Part shown: piece by piece, positions 34,895 through 43,635 of the stretch
Layout: every line of letters begins with the position of its first letter
How positions within the stretch are numbered: the stretch's first letter is position 1
Assembly (NCBI RefSeq): GCF_034670005.1
Contig: NZ_JAXMOH010000003.1
Coordinates: forward strand, 248,001 to 312,000
Direction of reading: 5' to 3'
Origin: Thalassobius sp034670005
GTDB lineage: Bacteria > Pseudomonadota > Alphaproteobacteria > Rhodobacterales > Rhodobacteraceae
DNA: 64,000 nt
Notes under the pieces: generated by a model
The model's database searches: none
Told to the model about the DNA's origin: nothing
The model's input: the letters and a program-made list of their open reading frames with translations, nothing else
Made by a program: the position numbers and the translations under genes

Positions 34895-36171
34895 GCAATA
34901 TTGCAACTAATACAACGATTTCTCTGGCGCCGAGCGGCAGTCAGAAATTTATGCAGCGGACTTTGCCGTTGATCATCTTCGCCGTTGTTCTGGCGGTGAT
35001 CCCATTCTTTGGGCCGACACGCACGGTGTATTCGCTTATGAATGCGATGGGCGTGTATATCGTTTTCGCAATGTCTTACAATATGTTGCTGGGGCGTGCC
35101 GGGCTTCTGTCCTTTGGGCATGCGGTCTACTTCGGATTGGGCGGCTATGCCGCCGTTCATGCCATGGAAGCTATCGAAAATGCGTCTTATGGCGACGGCG
35201 GCTTCTGGGCCAGTTACCCTGTCTTTTTCTTGCCGATCATCGGATTTGCCGGTGGTGCCTTGGCCGGGGCCGTCATCGGCTGGCCGTCCTGCCGTCGTGC
35301 CGGAACGCCCTTTGCCATGATTTCGCTCGGCGTCGCCGAGCTGATCGCGGCAGCGGGGTTCATGTTCGGATCCATTTTCGGCGGCGAAGAAGGCGTTTCC
35401 GGTGACCGGATGAACGGACCGGAACTGTTCGGCCTGTCGCTGGGGCCGATCGAAGAGGTCTACTGGTTTATCGCCTTCTGGACATTCATCGGCGTCTTGG
35501 GCACCTACGCCTTTACCCGCACGCCGCTCGGCAAAATGTCCGAAGCGACCCGCGACAACCCCGAACGGGTGGAATTCGTTGGCTACGATCCTCAAAAGGT
35601 GCGCTATCTGGTATTCATCTTTGCCGGTGGTTTCGCCGGGTTAGCTGGCGGTATGTCCGCAGTAAACTATGAAATCTTTACCCCCGAGGCGCTGTCGCTG
35701 GGCCCGTCCGGTATGGTTCTTCTGATGGCATATATCGGTGGTATTCGATATTTCGCCGGTCCGATTCTCGGCGCGGTGCTGCTGACCTATATGCAGTCCA
35801 TGTTGTCGGACTATTCGGAGGCTTGGTTGCTTTATCTGGGGCTGCTTTTCATCGTAATCGTTATGTTTGCGCCCGGTGGTCTGGCGGGGATTTTTGCCGG
35901 GCTGTTCCGCGGGTTGCGCGGGGATGATCCGGTGGGGAGTCTGCGTCGCTGGAGTGTCCAGATCGCGGGGATTTTGCTGATGATGGTTGGGATCGTCACC
36001 TTGATCGAGATGTCCGTGCACTGGTCCAACAATTATGGCGAGGTGTTCCATCCTTTCGGGCTGCATCTGGCACATGACAGCGTGTTGACCTGGTTGATCA
36101 TTTTCATCCCATTCGCTGCCGGTGTTGGCATCCTGCGCATGGCACATAAGAACAAGGAGGGCCAGGCATGA
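34891..36171 (+). CDS. Liv-type ABC transporter permease (LivM)
   Basis: 426 residues, longer than most LivM proteins (about 320-360). The usual core NMLLGRAGLLSFGHAVYFGL is followed by the EAA-like loop TRDNPERVEFVGYDPQKVRY. The extra length is a C-terminal region (about residues 350-420) with two more hydrophobic segments. It overlaps both neighbours by 4 bp. Confidence 0.92.
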   Translation: MSNIATNTTISLAPSGSQKFMQRTLPLIIFAVVLAVIPFFGPTRTVYSLMNAMGVYIVFAMSYNMLLGRAGLLSFGHAVYFGLGGYAAVHAMEAIENASYGDGGFWASYPVFFLPIIGFAGGALAGAVIGWPSCRRAGTPFAMISLGVAELIAAAGFMFGSIFGGEEGVSGDRMNGPELFGLSLGPIEEVYWFIAFWTFIGVLGTYAFTRTPLGKMSEATRDNPERVEFVGYDPQKVRYLVFIFAGGFAGLAGGMSAVNYEIFTPEALSLGPSGMVLLMAYIGGIRYFAGPILGAVLLTYMQSMLSDYSEAWLLYLGLLFIVIVMFAPGGLAGIFAGLFRGLRGDDPVGSLRRWSVQIAGILLMMVGIVTLIEMSVHWSNNYGEVFHPFGLHLAHDSVLTWLIIFIPFAAGVGILRMAHKNKEGQA

Positions 36172-36941
36172 GTAACCCGGCGCTTTCTATCACTAACCTG
36201 CACAAAAGTTTCGGTCCGGCGCATATCATTCGCGGAGTGACGCTGGATATCGAACCGGGTGAACGCCACGCGATCATCGGGCCGAACGGAGCAGGCAAAT
36301 CGACCTTGTTCAACCTGATCTCGGGTGGCTACCACCCGAGCAAGGGCAGCATCAAGCTGCGCGGCGAGGAGATCGGCGGGATGAAGCCGTTCAAGATCAA
36401 CCGTATGGGTCTGTCGCGCAGTTTCCAGGTGTCGAACATCTTTTCCAACATGACCGTTCGGGAAAACGTGCGCTGCGGTGTGCTGTACTCGATGGGATAT
36501 GGTTACGGGTTCTGGCGCAATGTTGGAAACCTGCATGATGTGCAGCGAAAGACCGCGGAAATCCTTGAAAGTGTTGATCTTCTTGACAAGGCGCAGCTAC
36601 CTGCGGCGCTGTTGCCATATGCCGATCAGCGCACTTTGGAAATCGCCATCACCATCGCGGGGGGGGCGGATGTGATCATGCTGGACGAACCCACCGCCGG
36701 CATGTCGCATTCGGAAACCGAACGCGCGGTGGCGCTGATCAAGCAGGCGACCGAAGGCAAGACGCTGTTGATCGTGGAACATGACATGGGTGTGGTTTTC
36801 AACATGGCCGACCGGATCAGCGTGCTGGTTTATGGCGAAATCATTGCCACCGACAAGCCGATGGCAATCCGTGGCAACGAAAAGGTGCGCGAAGCCTATC
36901 TGGGCGACGAAGCCGACGCGATTGAAGGAGATGCGGCATGA
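36168..36941 (+). CDS. Liv-type ABC transporter ATPase (LivG)
   Basis: 257 residues. Walker A IIGPNGAGKSTLFNLISG, Walker B VIMLDEPTAGMS and H-loop IVEHDMG. The signature region is degenerate (LLPYADQRTLEIAITIAGG), as is common for LivG. It drives transport as a heterodimer with the adjacent LivF. Confidence 0.94.
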   Translation: MSNPALSITNLHKSFGPAHIIRGVTLDIEPGERHAIIGPNGAGKSTLFNLISGGYHPSKGSIKLRGEEIGGMKPFKINRMGLSRSFQVSNIFSNMTVRENVRCGVLYSMGYGYGFWRNVGNLHDVQRKTAEILESVDLLDKAQLPAALLPYADQRTLEIAITIAGGADVIMLDEPTAGMSHSETERAVALIKQATEGKTLLIVEHDMGVVFNMADRISVLVYGEIIATDKPMAIRGNEKVREAYLGDEADAIEGDAA

Positions 36942-37645
36942 CCCAGGCGATGCTGTCCGTAAAGGACCTGAACGCCTATTATGGCAAATCCCATGTTCTG
37001 CGCGGCGTGAATATGGAAATCATGCCGGGCGAGGTGATTGCGCTTCTGGGTCGCAATGGCGTGGGTCGTTCGACCACCGCCAAGGCGATCATGGGCGAAG
37101 TGGCCCCCAAGGGCGAGATCACCTTCAAGGGGCAACCGATTTCCGGTCTGGAAAGCCATCAAATCTCGCGGTTGGGTCTGGGCTATGTTCCTGAAAGCAG
37201 GGATATTTTCCCAAGCATGACCGTGCGGCAGAACCTGATCCTTGGGATCAAGGACATGCGGCATCCGGGCAAGCACACGGTCGATCAGATGCTGGATATG
37301 TTCCCCAACCTGCGGGAGCGGGCGGATAATCTGGCAGGGGTTCTATCCGGCGGGGAAAAGCAGATGTTGACCATGTGCCGGACCCTGATGGGCGATCCTG
37401 AACTGATCATCATTGATGAGCCGACCGAAGGTCTGGCCCCCAAGATCGTACATCAGATCGGTGACGTCATCGCGGAAATCGCCAAGACCGGGGTGTCGAT
37501 TCTGTTGGTAGAACAGAAGCTTAGCATCGCTTTGCGGATTGCCGACCGGGTCTATGTCATGGGGCATGGTGAAATCGTCTATTCCGGTACACCGGAAGAG
37601 TTCAAAACCCGTGACGATGTCCGAGCCGAGTGGCTGGAGGTCTGA
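36938..37645 (+). CDS. Liv-type ABC transporter ATPase (LivF) with altered Walker A
   Basis: 235 residues, normal LivF length. Walker A reads GRNGVGRSTT: the invariant lysine is Arg44 (codon CGT). Signature VLSGGEKQMLTMCRTLMG, Walker B LIIIDEPTEGLAP and H-loop LLVEQKLS look intact. The paralogue at 59647 has the usual lysine in the same place. Whether arginine supports ATP hydrolysis here, or this subunit is a structural partner to LivG, cannot be told from sequence. Confidence 0.92.
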   Translation: MTQAMLSVKDLNAYYGKSHVLRGVNMEIMPGEVIALLGRNGVGRSTTAKAIMGEVAPKGEITFKGQPISGLESHQISRLGLGYVPESRDIFPSMTVRQNLILGIKDMRHPGKHTVDQMLDMFPNLRERADNLAGVLSGGEKQMLTMCRTLMGDPELIIIDEPTEGLAPKIVHQIGDVIAEIAKTGVSILLVEQKLSIALRIADRVYVMGHGEIVYSGTPEEFKTRDDVRAEWLEV

Positions 37646-37740
37646 ACCGATAGCGGTCGCAGTGTCAGAATTTCGACGTTGCGGCTTCGCCTAAACATTT
37701 CGGTCGCAATAGCCCGTATATATCGTAGGATGTGAGCGAT

Positions 37741-37836
37741 TCTGCGAAACGGGGATGGGAGGAGACCCGTTTCGCACATCCCCTCTTGCGATTGGGGACA
37801 ACGCCCGGCTGGTTGAGAAACCCGCCGGGCGTTTTT
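37741..37836 (+). ncRNA. Candidate small RNA or 3'-UTR structure with GGAGG-containing loop
   Basis: After the LivF gene a perfect 11-bp stem (TGCGAAACGGG at 37743-37753 with CCCGTTTCGCA at 37766-37776) exposes a 12-nt loop containing GGGAGG, a ribosome-site-like motif. The 3' flank CATCCCC (37777-37783) could instead pair with GGGGATG (37751-37757), so two folds compete. The region ends at the terminator at 37801-37836. An AT-rich TATATATC at 37717-37724 could be a -10 box, but there is no clear -35. Confidence 0.4.
37801..37836 (+). terminator. Rho-independent terminator after the first liv operon
   Basis: ACGCCCGGC (37801-37809) pairs with GCCGGGCGT (37824-37832); an inner GGTT-GAGA-AACC stem extends it, and a run of five T follows. 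It ends the liv operon or the candidate small RNA before it. Confidence 0.9.
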
Positions 37837-37869
37837 GCGTTTTGGTTATCAGAGCGGTCTTAACCTATT

Positions 37870-37910
37870 GATGTACAAAAGTTTGTGGGCATTTGTGGGT
37901 TTTGTACATC
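37870..37910. repeat. 11-bp inverted repeat flanking a tandem TTTGTGGG
   Basis: GATGTACAAAA (37870-37880) is perfectly inverted as TTTTGTACATC (37900-37910). The 19-nt spacer holds two direct copies of TTTGTGGG. The site lies between convergent transcription units and is AT-richer than its surroundings. A protein-binding site, a recombination remnant or a hairpin are all possible. Confidence 0.6.
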
Positions 37911-37965
37911 GCAACAGTACGGATGCCCGCAGTGCAGCGAATCGCGGGACATATTGCCGGGGGGC

Positions 37966-37983
37966 GCCGGGCTGAAGCCCGGC
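37966..37983. repeat. REP-like GC palindrome
   Basis: GCCGGGCT-GA-AGCCCGGC is a perfect 8-bp stem followed by CTAC. Palindromes of the GTAGGCCGGGCTTCAGCCCG type are common dispersed extragenic elements in bacteria. Only one copy was noticed in this window. Confidence 0.5.
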
Positions 37984-38005
37984 CTACATCCGGTTTCGAG
38001 CGATC

Positions 38006-38034
38006 CGAAAAAAAGGGCACCGTTAGGTGCCCTT
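38006..38034 (-). terminator. Rho-independent terminator of the minus-strand acyl-CoA ligase
   Basis: Read on the minus strand, a 9-bp stem (AAGGGCACC with GGTGCCCTT, 4-nt loop) is followed by a run of seven T. It lies 26 bp after the ligase stop codon. Confidence 0.92.
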
Positions 38035-38059
38035 CGGGTTTGATGGTCGTTTTCCCTGC

Positions 38060-39691
38060 TCAGCGCAGATCGGGCAGTTTGTAATCGGCAAACTGCTGGC
38101 GCAGGGTCAGTTTCGACGTCTTGCCGGTGGCCGTGAGTGGCAGGTCCTCGATCCAGATCAGATCATCGGGCAACTGCCATTTGGCGAAATGTTCCGACAT
38201 GTGTTCGTGGATTTCGGCCAGGCTGGGCCGGGCGTCGCCCGAGGGCACCGCAATCAGAACCGGGCGCTCGTCCCATTTCGGATGCGGCATGGCGATGGCG
38301 GCGCAATTGGCGATGGCCGGGTGCGACATGGCCACGTTTTCCAGATCGATCGAGGAAATCCATTCGCCACCCGATTTGATCAGGTCCTTGGATCTGTCTT
38401 GTAGCGACAGGAACCCGTCGGTATCGATATAGGCGATATCACCGGTGCCGAACCAGCCTTCGGCGTCGATGGCTTTCTCTGATGCTTCGGGGTTTTTGAA
38501 ATACCCCGATACGATAGTATTGCCGCGGACATAGAGTTCGCCCATCGCCTTGCCGTCATGGGGCAACCGGTTGCCGTGATCGTCGACGATCTTCAGTTCG
38601 ACCCCGAAGACGCGACGGCCTTGCAGGGCTTTCTTGTCGATCATCTGATCAAAGGGCAGTTGTTTGACCCAGTTGGGCATTACGCCGTGGGTGCCGATCG
38701 GGGACATTTCGGTCATGCCCCAGGCATGGCCGACTTCGACCCCCAATTTTTCGAAAGTTTCGATCATCGACCGCGGCGCGGCCGACCCACCGACCACCAC
38801 ATCGGCGAAGCCCTCGGGTTTACGGCCCTGGGTTTTGATTTCCGCGAGCAGACCCATCCAGACGGTGGGCACGCCCCATGCCGAATGGACTTTTTCTTTA
38901 TCCATCAGCTTGAACAGGCTGGGCCCGTCGAGTGCCGCGCCGGGCATGACCATGTTCAGCCCGAGCAGCGGCGCAGTATAGGGCAGGCCCCAGGCGTTGA
39001 CATGGAACAAAGGCACCACCGGCAACACGCTGCTGCCTTCGGGCAGGGCGCTGCCCAGAACCGAGGTTACCAGCAGCGCATGCAGCACGGTGGAACGGTG
39101 AGAATAAAGCGCGCCCTTGGGATGGCCGGTGGTCCCGGATGTGTAGCACAGGCCCGAGGCGGTATTTTCGTCGAATTCGGGCCAGTCAAAGCTGTCGGGC
39201 TGACCGGTCAGCAATTCTTCGTAACACAGCGCATTCAGGCTGTTTTCCGGCATATGATCCCGGTCGGTCATAATAACGAAGACCAGATCCCTGGGCAGCT
39301 CGTCTTTGACCGCTTCGAGCACCGGAACGAAGGTGGTGTCGACGAAGATCAGTTTGTCTTCGGCGTGGTTGACGATATAGATCATCTGTTCCGCCGACAG
39401 CCGCGGGTTGATCGTGTGGCAGACCCCGCCGATCCCGGAAATCGCGTAATAAAGTTCGAAATGGCGGTAGCCATTCCACGCCAGTGTTGCCACCCGGTCC
39501 CCCAGGCGCACGCCGTGTCCTTGCAGCGCATGTGCCAGCTGTGACACGCGGGGCAGGGTTTCGGCGTAGGTTTGCCGGTGAATGTCGCCTTCTGTGCGGG
39601 CCGAAACGATTTCGCCACGCGGATTGGCCTCAGCGGCATAGGTCAAAATATCACTAATCAACAGCGGACGCTGCATCATCATGCCAAGCAT
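38060..39691 (-). CDS. Fatty/carboxylic acid-CoA ligase (AMP-binding)
   Basis: 543 residues from ATG 39691 with GGGAGGAG upstream. AMP-binding P-loop CYTSGTTGHPKGALYSHRS, acyl-site LVPLFHVNAWG-type segment (VVPLFHVNAWGLPYTAPLL), HAWGMTEMSP, GWFGTGDIAYID and the C-terminal catalytic lysine region LPLTATGKTSKLTLR. It activates a carboxylic acid to its CoA thioester. The length and motifs fit medium/long-chain ligases; the substrate is unknown. A palindrome shared with the other IclR-linked genes lies 121 bp upstream. Confidence 0.92.
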   Translation of the reverse strand: MLGMMMQRPLLISDILTYAAEANPRGEIVSARTEGDIHRQTYAETLPRVSQLAHALQGHGVRLGDRVATLAWNGYRHFELYYAISGIGGVCHTINPRLSAEQMIYIVNHAEDKLIFVDTTFVPVLEAVKDELPRDLVFVIMTDRDHMPENSLNALCYEELLTGQPDSFDWPEFDENTASGLCYTSGTTGHPKGALYSHRSTVLHALLVTSVLGSALPEGSSVLPVVPLFHVNAWGLPYTAPLLGLNMVMPGAALDGPSLFKLMDKEKVHSAWGVPTVWMGLLAEIKTQGRKPEGFADVVVGGSAAPRSMIETFEKLGVEVGHAWGMTEMSPIGTHGVMPNWVKQLPFDQMIDKKALQGRRVFGVELKIVDDHGNRLPHDGKAMGELYVRGNTIVSGYFKNPEASEKAIDAEGWFGTGDIAYIDTDGFLSLQDRSKDLIKSGGEWISSIDLENVAMSHPAIANCAAIAMPHPKWDERPVLIAVPSGDARPSLAEIHEHMSEHFAKWQLPDDLIWIEDLPLTATGKTSKLTLRQQFADYKLPDLR

Positions 39692-39811
39692 GATCTCCTC
39701 CCGATGTGTAATTCCTCTGCGTGAAGATAGCGTGGCGTGGCGTGTTTCAAAAGAAGATTCGTATCGCGCGGTGGTCAAGTTTTTGTTTTGCGCTCAAGGG
39801 ATTGTGTAAAT

Positions 39812-39830
39812 GCGGAAAATTGTTCCGCAA
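39812..39830. promoter_or_regulatory. 7-5-7 palindrome TGCGGAA-N5-TTCCGCA (putative IclR operator, site 1)
   Basis: A perfect 19-bp dyad lies in the divergent gap between the AMP-dependent ligase (minus) and the quinone-oxidoreductase-like gene (plus). Identical half-sites with the same spacer recur at 44473-44491 and a variant occurs at 41887-41905. It fits the size of IclR-family operators. Confidence 0.7.
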
Positions 39831-39982
39831 ATTTGAACAGGGGATGCAAAAGCGCGGAAATGCCGTACCGTCACGTGGGTTTTACAGGCACGATTTGTTG
39901 CCCGAGACGGGGCTGCGGGCTAGAGTCAGGGGGAACAGTCCGGCCCCGGTTGGGGGCGGTGGAGGATCCGGAGGAGACCCGC

Positions 39983-40948
39983 ATGAAAGCCATTATCTGC
40001 AAAGAATTCGCCCCGCTGGAGCAACTGGAATATGCCGATATGCCAGACCCGGTTGCCACCGGTCGGCAAGTGGTGGTCAAGGTCGAGGCCGCCGGGGTGA
40101 ATTACCCTGATGGGTTGCTGGTTCAGGGGCTGTATCAGTCAAAACCCGACCGTCCTTTCGTGCCCGGGATGGAGGCGGCGGGCGTCGTTGAAAGCATTGG
40201 TCCGGATGTAAAAAACCTGAAAGCCGGTGACCGGGTGGCGACGATTTGCCAGCTCGGCGGCTATGCCGAAAAGGTGGTGGTCGAAGAAAATCGGATTTTC
40301 CCGATTGGCGACATGGATGCCGGCGATGCCTGTGCGTTGATGGTGGCCTATGGCACCTCGCATCATGCGCTGAAACAGCGGGCCGAGCTGAAAGAAGGCG
40401 AGGTTCTGGTGGTGCTGGGCGCGGCGGGCGCGACCGGCGTGGCGGCGATCCAGATCGGCAAGATCATGGGTGCGCGGGTGATCGCGGTTTGTTCGTCGGA
40501 TGAAAAGCGCCAGATCGCGTTGAAATCCGGTGCCGATGAGGCGATCGGCTATGACAACCTGAAGGACCAATTGAAGGAAATGACCGGCGGCAAGGGGGCC
40601 GATGTGGTCTATGACGTGGTTGGCGGCGAGGCGTTCGATGCCTGTTCGCGGGCGATGGCGCGCAATGGCCGGTTGCTGATCATCGGGTTCGCCAGCGGGA
40701 CGATTCCGCAGTTCCCGGTCAATCTGGCATTGGTCAAGGAATATGCAGTGGTTGGCGTGTTCTGGGGCAATTTCACCCGTGCCGAACCCGAGGTGTATGC
40801 CGACAACATGAAAGAGCTGATCGGCTGGTATCAATCCGGCAAGGTCAAGCCGGTGGTCGAAGGCCGCTATCCGCTGTCGGACGCGGCGGATGTGCTGACG
40901 CGGGTGCTGGGGCGCGGCGCGACCGGCAAAATCGTTCTGGAACCGTAA
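39983..40948 (+). CDS. NADPH:quinone oxidoreductase-like medium-chain reductase
   Basis: 321 residues from ATG 39983, behind GGAGGAG. Zinc-free medium-chain fold: VEAAGVNYPDGLLVQGLYQ, VPGMEAAGVVESIGPDVK, cofactor motif VVLGAAGATGVAAIQIGKIM, and a C-terminal YPLSDAADVLTRVLGRGATG. Family members reduce quinones, enones or acyl-CoA double bonds with NADPH. Divergent from the ligase gene and sharing its palindrome, it is likely in the same regulon. The open frame extends upstream without similarity. Confidence 0.9.
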   Translation: MKAIICKEFAPLEQLEYADMPDPVATGRQVVVKVEAAGVNYPDGLLVQGLYQSKPDRPFVPGMEAAGVVESIGPDVKNLKAGDRVATICQLGGYAEKVVVEENRIFPIGDMDAGDACALMVAYGTSHHALKQRAELKEGEVLVVLGAAGATGVAAIQIGKIMGARVIAVCSSDEKRQIALKSGADEAIGYDNLKDQLKEMTGGKGADVVYDVVGGEAFDACSRAMARNGRLLIIGFASGTIPQFPVNLALVKEYAVVGVFWGNFTRAEPEVYADNMKELIGWYQSGKVKPVVEGRYPLSDAADVLTRVLGRGATGKIVLEP

Positions 40949-41006
40949 GGGATTGACGCTCCGGGCCCGGCTGCGTGGCTCGGAGCCGGTTCGGATATGG
41001 AGGGTT

Positions 41007-41834
41007 TCAGACGCCGGTGCGCGCGATCTTGTCCTTCATTTCGACCAGTTTGGGGCCAAGTTCCTGAACCAGCTTTTCGCGAGGCAGGATGTAACCGGGG
41101 CCGCCGAGGTTGAAGGCCAACATCGGCGTGTCGCCATGCATCGACCGATAGGGCACCGATACGGCGTGCACGTCCGATTGCCATTTGCCCAGACTGACAT
41201 AGAAGCCCTGATCGGCGATTTGTTCCTGCGCGTTGTATATCTCGTCGCGGATTTGCGGCCATTCTTCGGGGCCGTAGCGGTCTTCGATCTGTTCCATGAT
41301 CTGGGCGCGTTCGGCTTCGGTCGTGCCTGCGATATAGGCGCGGCCCATCGCCGAGCGGGCCAGTGAAATTCGTGACCCGACATTGAGCGGTAGCGAAATC
41401 ATCCCCTTGGCCGCGCGGGCGCAGGCGATATAGGTCATTGCCGTATCATCGCGCCCGCCCAGTGCCACCAGAACGCCGTCGCCGCAATCATCGGCCAGCT
41501 TCTGCATGTAGGGCTGCGCGGTTTCGCGGATTTTCATACCGCCAAGACAGGCATAGCCCAGGCTGAGCACGGGCACGCCCATCGTGTAGCGACCGGTGCC
41601 TTCGTCATAGGCCAGATACCCAAGCTTCAGCAGGGTATAGCTGAGCCGGGATACGGTGGAATTGGGCAATCCGGTGCGTTCGGCAAGTTCGCGATTGCCC
41701 AGACCGTGCAAGTCCGAGGGCCGAAAGGCGCGCAGAATTTCGAGCCCGCGATGCAGGGCAGTGACGAATTGACGATCGCCGCTATATTCACTTTCGGCGG
41801 AATCTAATGCCGTTTCGCCTGTTCTTTTTCTCAC
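41007..41834 (-). CDS. IclR family transcriptional regulator
   Basis: 275 residues. Winged helix-turn-helix at about 23-85 (LHRGLEILRAFRPSD, then LAERTGLPNSTVSRLSYTL), followed by the IclR effector domain (about 100-270) with VALGGRDDTAMTYIACARA and GRAYIAGTTEAERAQIMEQ. It lies between two groups of acyl-CoA genes and has a variant of their palindrome 53 bp upstream of its start, which suggests autoregulation and control of both flanking units. Confidence 0.92.
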   Translation of the reverse strand: MRKRTGETALDSAESEYSGDRQFVTALHRGLEILRAFRPSDLHGLGNRELAERTGLPNSTVSRLSYTLLKLGYLAYDEGTGRYTMGVPVLSLGYACLGGMKIRETAQPYMQKLADDCGDGVLVALGGRDDTAMTYIACARAAKGMISLPLNVGSRISLARSAMGRAYIAGTTEAERAQIMEQIEDRYGPEEWPQIRDEIYNAQEQIADQGFYVSLGKWQSDVHAVSVPYRSMHGDTPMLAFNLGGPGYILPREKLVQELGPKLVEMKDKIARTGV

Positions 41835-41886
41835 GCCACGTCCCCGATCTGGCTTGTTTTCCGGGCCTTAATTCGTTTTTGGTCAA

Positions 41887-41905
41887 TGCAGTTATGTGAA
41901 CCGCA
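41887..41905. promoter_or_regulatory. 7-5-7 palindrome TGCAGTT-N5-AACCGCA (putative IclR operator, site 3)
   Basis: Same 19-bp layout as sites 1 and 2, with half-sites TGC(A/G)GTT instead of TGCGGAA and one symmetry mismatch. It lies upstream of the IclR gene start and just past the stop of the converging-in-series ligase gene. Confidence 0.55.
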
Positions 41906-41931
41906 TCTGACTGGTCAAGCAAGTCGGGTGC

Positions 41932-43620
41932 TCATCCAGTCGCTTTTTCTTCTGTCCGTTGCATTTCGCGCTCTTGATCCTGCAATTGACGCCACAACAC
42001 TTTGTTGCTGCCCGATTTGGGCAGGCTGTCGACGAAAACGATTTCGCGCGGGATCTTGTAGGCGGACATTTCGCCCTTGCACCAGCCGATGATTTCCTCG
42101 GCCGTCATGGGGTCGGATTTGCTGGGTACGACATAGGCTTTGACCGTTTCGCCGCGCCGTGGATCCTTGGCGCCTATGACGCAGGCTTCGGCGATGCCGG
42201 CACATTTCAACATCAGCATTTCGACCTCGGCGGGCCAGACCTTGAAGCCGGCGGCGTTGATCATGCGCTTAACCCGATCAACCATGAAGAAATAGCCGTC
42301 TTCATCGTAATATCCCAGATCTCCGGTGCGCAGGAATGGTTTCCCGTCATGATCGACAAAAGCTTCACGCGTGGCGGTTTCGTTGCGCCAGTAGCCAAGG
42401 AAAATCTGCGGGCCGGACATGATGATTTCGCCGGTTTCATTCGGGCCCAATTCATGATCGTCGCTTACTGCCAGAACCCGGCAGTCGACATCGAAGGTCG
42501 GGAGGCCAAGGCATTGGCGTTTTGGGGCCTGCACCGGATTGATATGCGTCGCTCCGATGGTTTCGGACATACCGTAGCCTTCGATGTAATCGAGCCCGGT
42601 CATGTCCTTGAGTTTTTTCGCAATCGCTTCGGGCATCGCCGCGCCGCCGCCGCCGATGGCTTCGAGGCTGGACAGGTCGTAGCTTTCGAAATCGGGATCG
42701 TTGACGAGGTCGATGGCCATCGTCGCAATCGACCGCCAGCGGGTGATCCGGTAACGTTTGATCAGCTTGGCCGCGTTGGTACGGTTCCAGCGGGTCATGA
42801 TCACCATGCTGCCGCCCGACAAAAGCGGGCCGTTCATCGACGCCTGCATGCCGGTGACATGGAAAAACGGCAGCACCGACAGGCTGATATCGGTCTCGCT
42901 CATCGGGTTCCAGATCACGCCGCCATAGGCAACGACAAGCAGGCTGCGATGCGTATGAACGCAGCCCTTGGGCTGACCGGTGGTGCCCGAGCTGTAAGGA
43001 ATGACCGAAAGGTCATCCAGCGTGGCTTGCGGGTCGGCTGCCGGGGTCAGGCCGGCGGCGATCGCATCGGTCCAGCGGGTCACGCCGGGGCCCTGGATAT
43101 CGGCCGGGTTCAATTGGCCCAGCGGGTCGGGCAGCGGGATATCGTCGTCGGGATCGGCGAGTTCGCCGTAATGGGTCACGATGATCGCGCTCAGCGCGTC
43201 CTCTTCGACCAGCGGGGTGGCAAATTCCATCAGTTCCTGCCCGGTCAGCATGACCGTAGCACCGGAATCGTGGGCGTAATGCTGCAATTCGGCGTGACGG
43301 CTCATCGGGTTGACCGGGATGACCACCGCGTCGGCGCGCAGGATCGCATAGAAGCCGATCACATATTGCGGCGCGTTCTGCATATAAAGCAAAACGCGGT
43401 CGCCCTTCTGCACACCGCAGCGCTGTTGCAGGTAAGCGGCCAGCTTTTCCACCTGATCCCACATTTCGGCATAGCTCAGCGTATGGCCGTGATAGGTGAT
43501 CGCGGGGCCGGTTCCCCGTTTCGCAACCTGTTCGGCCACCGCCTGCACAATGGTGTGGTCTGGCAGGGTCAGATGATGGGAGACCCCTTTGGGCCAGTGA
43601 GAAAAGTGACGATCGAACAT
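41932..43620 (-). CDS. Long-chain-fatty-acid-CoA ligase-like AMP-binding protein
   Basis: 562 residues. AMP-binding motif IPYSSGTTGQPKGCVHTHRS, LSVLPFFHVTGMQASMNGPL, EGYGMSETIGATHINP, FLRTGDLGYYDEDGYFFMVD and the C-terminal LPKSGSNKVLWRQLQ, where lysine precedes V-L-W-R as in catalytic-lysine loops. It follows the SDR gene by 15 bp on the same strand and probably forms an operon with it under the palindrome at 44473. It makes acyl-CoA from an unknown acid. Confidence 0.92.
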   Translation of the reverse strand: MFDRHFSHWPKGVSHHLTLPDHTIVQAVAEQVAKRGTGPAITYHGHTLSYAEMWDQVEKLAAYLQQRCGVQKGDRVLLYMQNAPQYVIGFYAILRADAVVIPVNPMSRHAELQHYAHDSGATVMLTGQELMEFATPLVEEDALSAIIVTHYGELADPDDDIPLPDPLGQLNPADIQGPGVTRWTDAIAAGLTPAADPQATLDDLSVIPYSSGTTGQPKGCVHTHRSLLVVAYGGVIWNPMSETDISLSVLPFFHVTGMQASMNGPLLSGGSMVIMTRWNRTNAAKLIKRYRITRWRSIATMAIDLVNDPDFESYDLSSLEAIGGGGAAMPEAIAKKLKDMTGLDYIEGYGMSETIGATHINPVQAPKRQCLGLPTFDVDCRVLAVSDDHELGPNETGEIIMSGPQIFLGYWRNETATREAFVDHDGKPFLRTGDLGYYDEDGYFFMVDRVKRMINAAGFKVWPAEVEMLMLKCAGIAEACVIGAKDPRRGETVKAYVVPSKSDPMTAEEIIGWCKGEMSAYKIPREIVFVDSLPKSGSNKVLWRQLQDQEREMQRTEEKATG

Positions 43621-43635
43621 CGGGACCTCTGACGT

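Noticed and set aside
40958..40986. GCTCCG/CGGAGC hairpin between the quinone-reductase-like gene and IclR gene as terminator
   Set aside because: Six-bp stem with a 17-nt loop and no T tract on either strand; too weak to list.
41959..43632. 557-codon open frame antisense to the acyl-CoA ligase
   Set aside because: The minus-strand frame has all AMP-ligase motifs; the plus frame has no recognisable domain.
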